Assembly: GCA_964594625.1 (NCBI GenBank)
Contig: CAZQNC010000097.1
Location: 1 to 5,517 of the forward strand
DNA length: 5,517 nucleotides
Reading direction: 5' to 3'
Source: CAZESS01 sp964594625
GTDB lineage: Archaea > Thermoplasmatota > E2 > UBA202 > DSCA01
The notes below the pieces were generated by a model, which was not told the origin of the DNA, made no database searches, and saw nothing but the letters and a program-made list of their open reading frames with translations. Made by a program: the position numbers and the translations under genes. This document shows positions 5,392-5,517 of this stretch, piece by piece (position 1 is the stretch's first letter; each line of letters opens with the position of its first letter).

Positions 5392-5517
5392 ATGCAAAAT
5401 TACGCAAAGGGGAGGCTCTCGCCTCAAAAAGCGGCAGGTATTGCTACACTGATGCTAACCGTTGCTCTTGTATCGATGTTGTTAGCCACAATGTGGGGTT
5501 CGACAACAGATATCGGC
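5392..5517 (+). CDS. N-terminal part of an exported or membrane-anchored protein
   Basis: The frame is open from the ATG to the right edge, giving 42 residues, so the product is incomplete. It begins MQNYAKGRLSPQKAAG, a polar, positively charged segment, followed by IATLMLTVALVSMLLATMWG, a hydrophobic stretch of about 20 residues, then STTDIG. This is the layout of a signal peptide or N-terminal membrane anchor, so most of the protein is probably outside the cell. The start is supported by a TATA element about 50 bases upstream and a Shine-Dalgarno sequence just before it. The family cannot be recognised from this fragment. Its position after a secreted peptidase suggests another surface or secreted protein, but that is inference. 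Confidence 0.7.
   Translation, partial: MQNYAKGRLSPQKAAGIATLMLTVALVSMLLATMWGSTTDIG

Noticed and set aside
1..5517. Search for CRISPR repeats, tRNA or rRNA genes, insertion-sequence ends, toxin-antitoxin pairs and defence genes.
   Set aside because: None was seen by eye on either strand; the reading frames account for nearly all of the window.

Overview
The window looks archaeal, probably from a Thermoplasmatota-like or other euryarchaeal genome. Three things point that way. Start sites sit behind AT-rich TATA elements, one with an adjacent purine-rich BRE-like sequence. Three minus-strand genes have a TATA element 22-31 bases before a plausible start and no Shine-Dalgarno sequence, which suggests leaderless transcripts. 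The exported proteins, a C25-type cysteine peptidase and a C11 (clostripain-type) peptidase with an Fn3/Ig-like module, are typical of secreted proteins in those archaea. The lineage is an inference from style, not from a marker gene.

Layout. Positions 1-410 hold the C-terminal end of a C25 (gingipain-type) peptidase on the plus strand. It converges with a short MgtC/SapB membrane protein (419-841, minus), which lies directly downstream of an aldo/keto reductase of the YhdN/AKR11B type (875-1879, minus). Divergent from the reductase is a DUF72 (YecE-like) protein (1963-2745, plus). Its stop lies 2 bases from the stop of a compact radical SAM protein (2748-3449, minus). A 156-base divergent intergenic region with a strong TATA box and duplicated short motifs precedes the C11 peptidase (3606-5210, plus). 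That gene is interrupted by an exact 100-N assembly gap. A 181-base intergenic region with its own promoter leads to the first 42 codons of another exported or membrane-anchored protein (5392 to the end).

The genes do not form one obvious pathway. The left and middle part (to about 3450) is GC-rich and carries cytosolic or membrane proteins of general type. The right part is visibly more AT-rich and carries secreted proteins. Two different clan CD cysteine peptidase families (C25 and C11) occur within 5.5 kb, which suggests a protein-degrading, heterotrophic lifestyle.

The most notable point is in the C11 peptidase. The catalytic His and Cys are present, but the acidic residue normally two positions before the catalytic Cys (the 'DAC' motif, tied to Arg/Lys specificity) is a Thr. 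I found no tRNA, rRNA, CRISPR array, insertion sequence or recognisable defence system.
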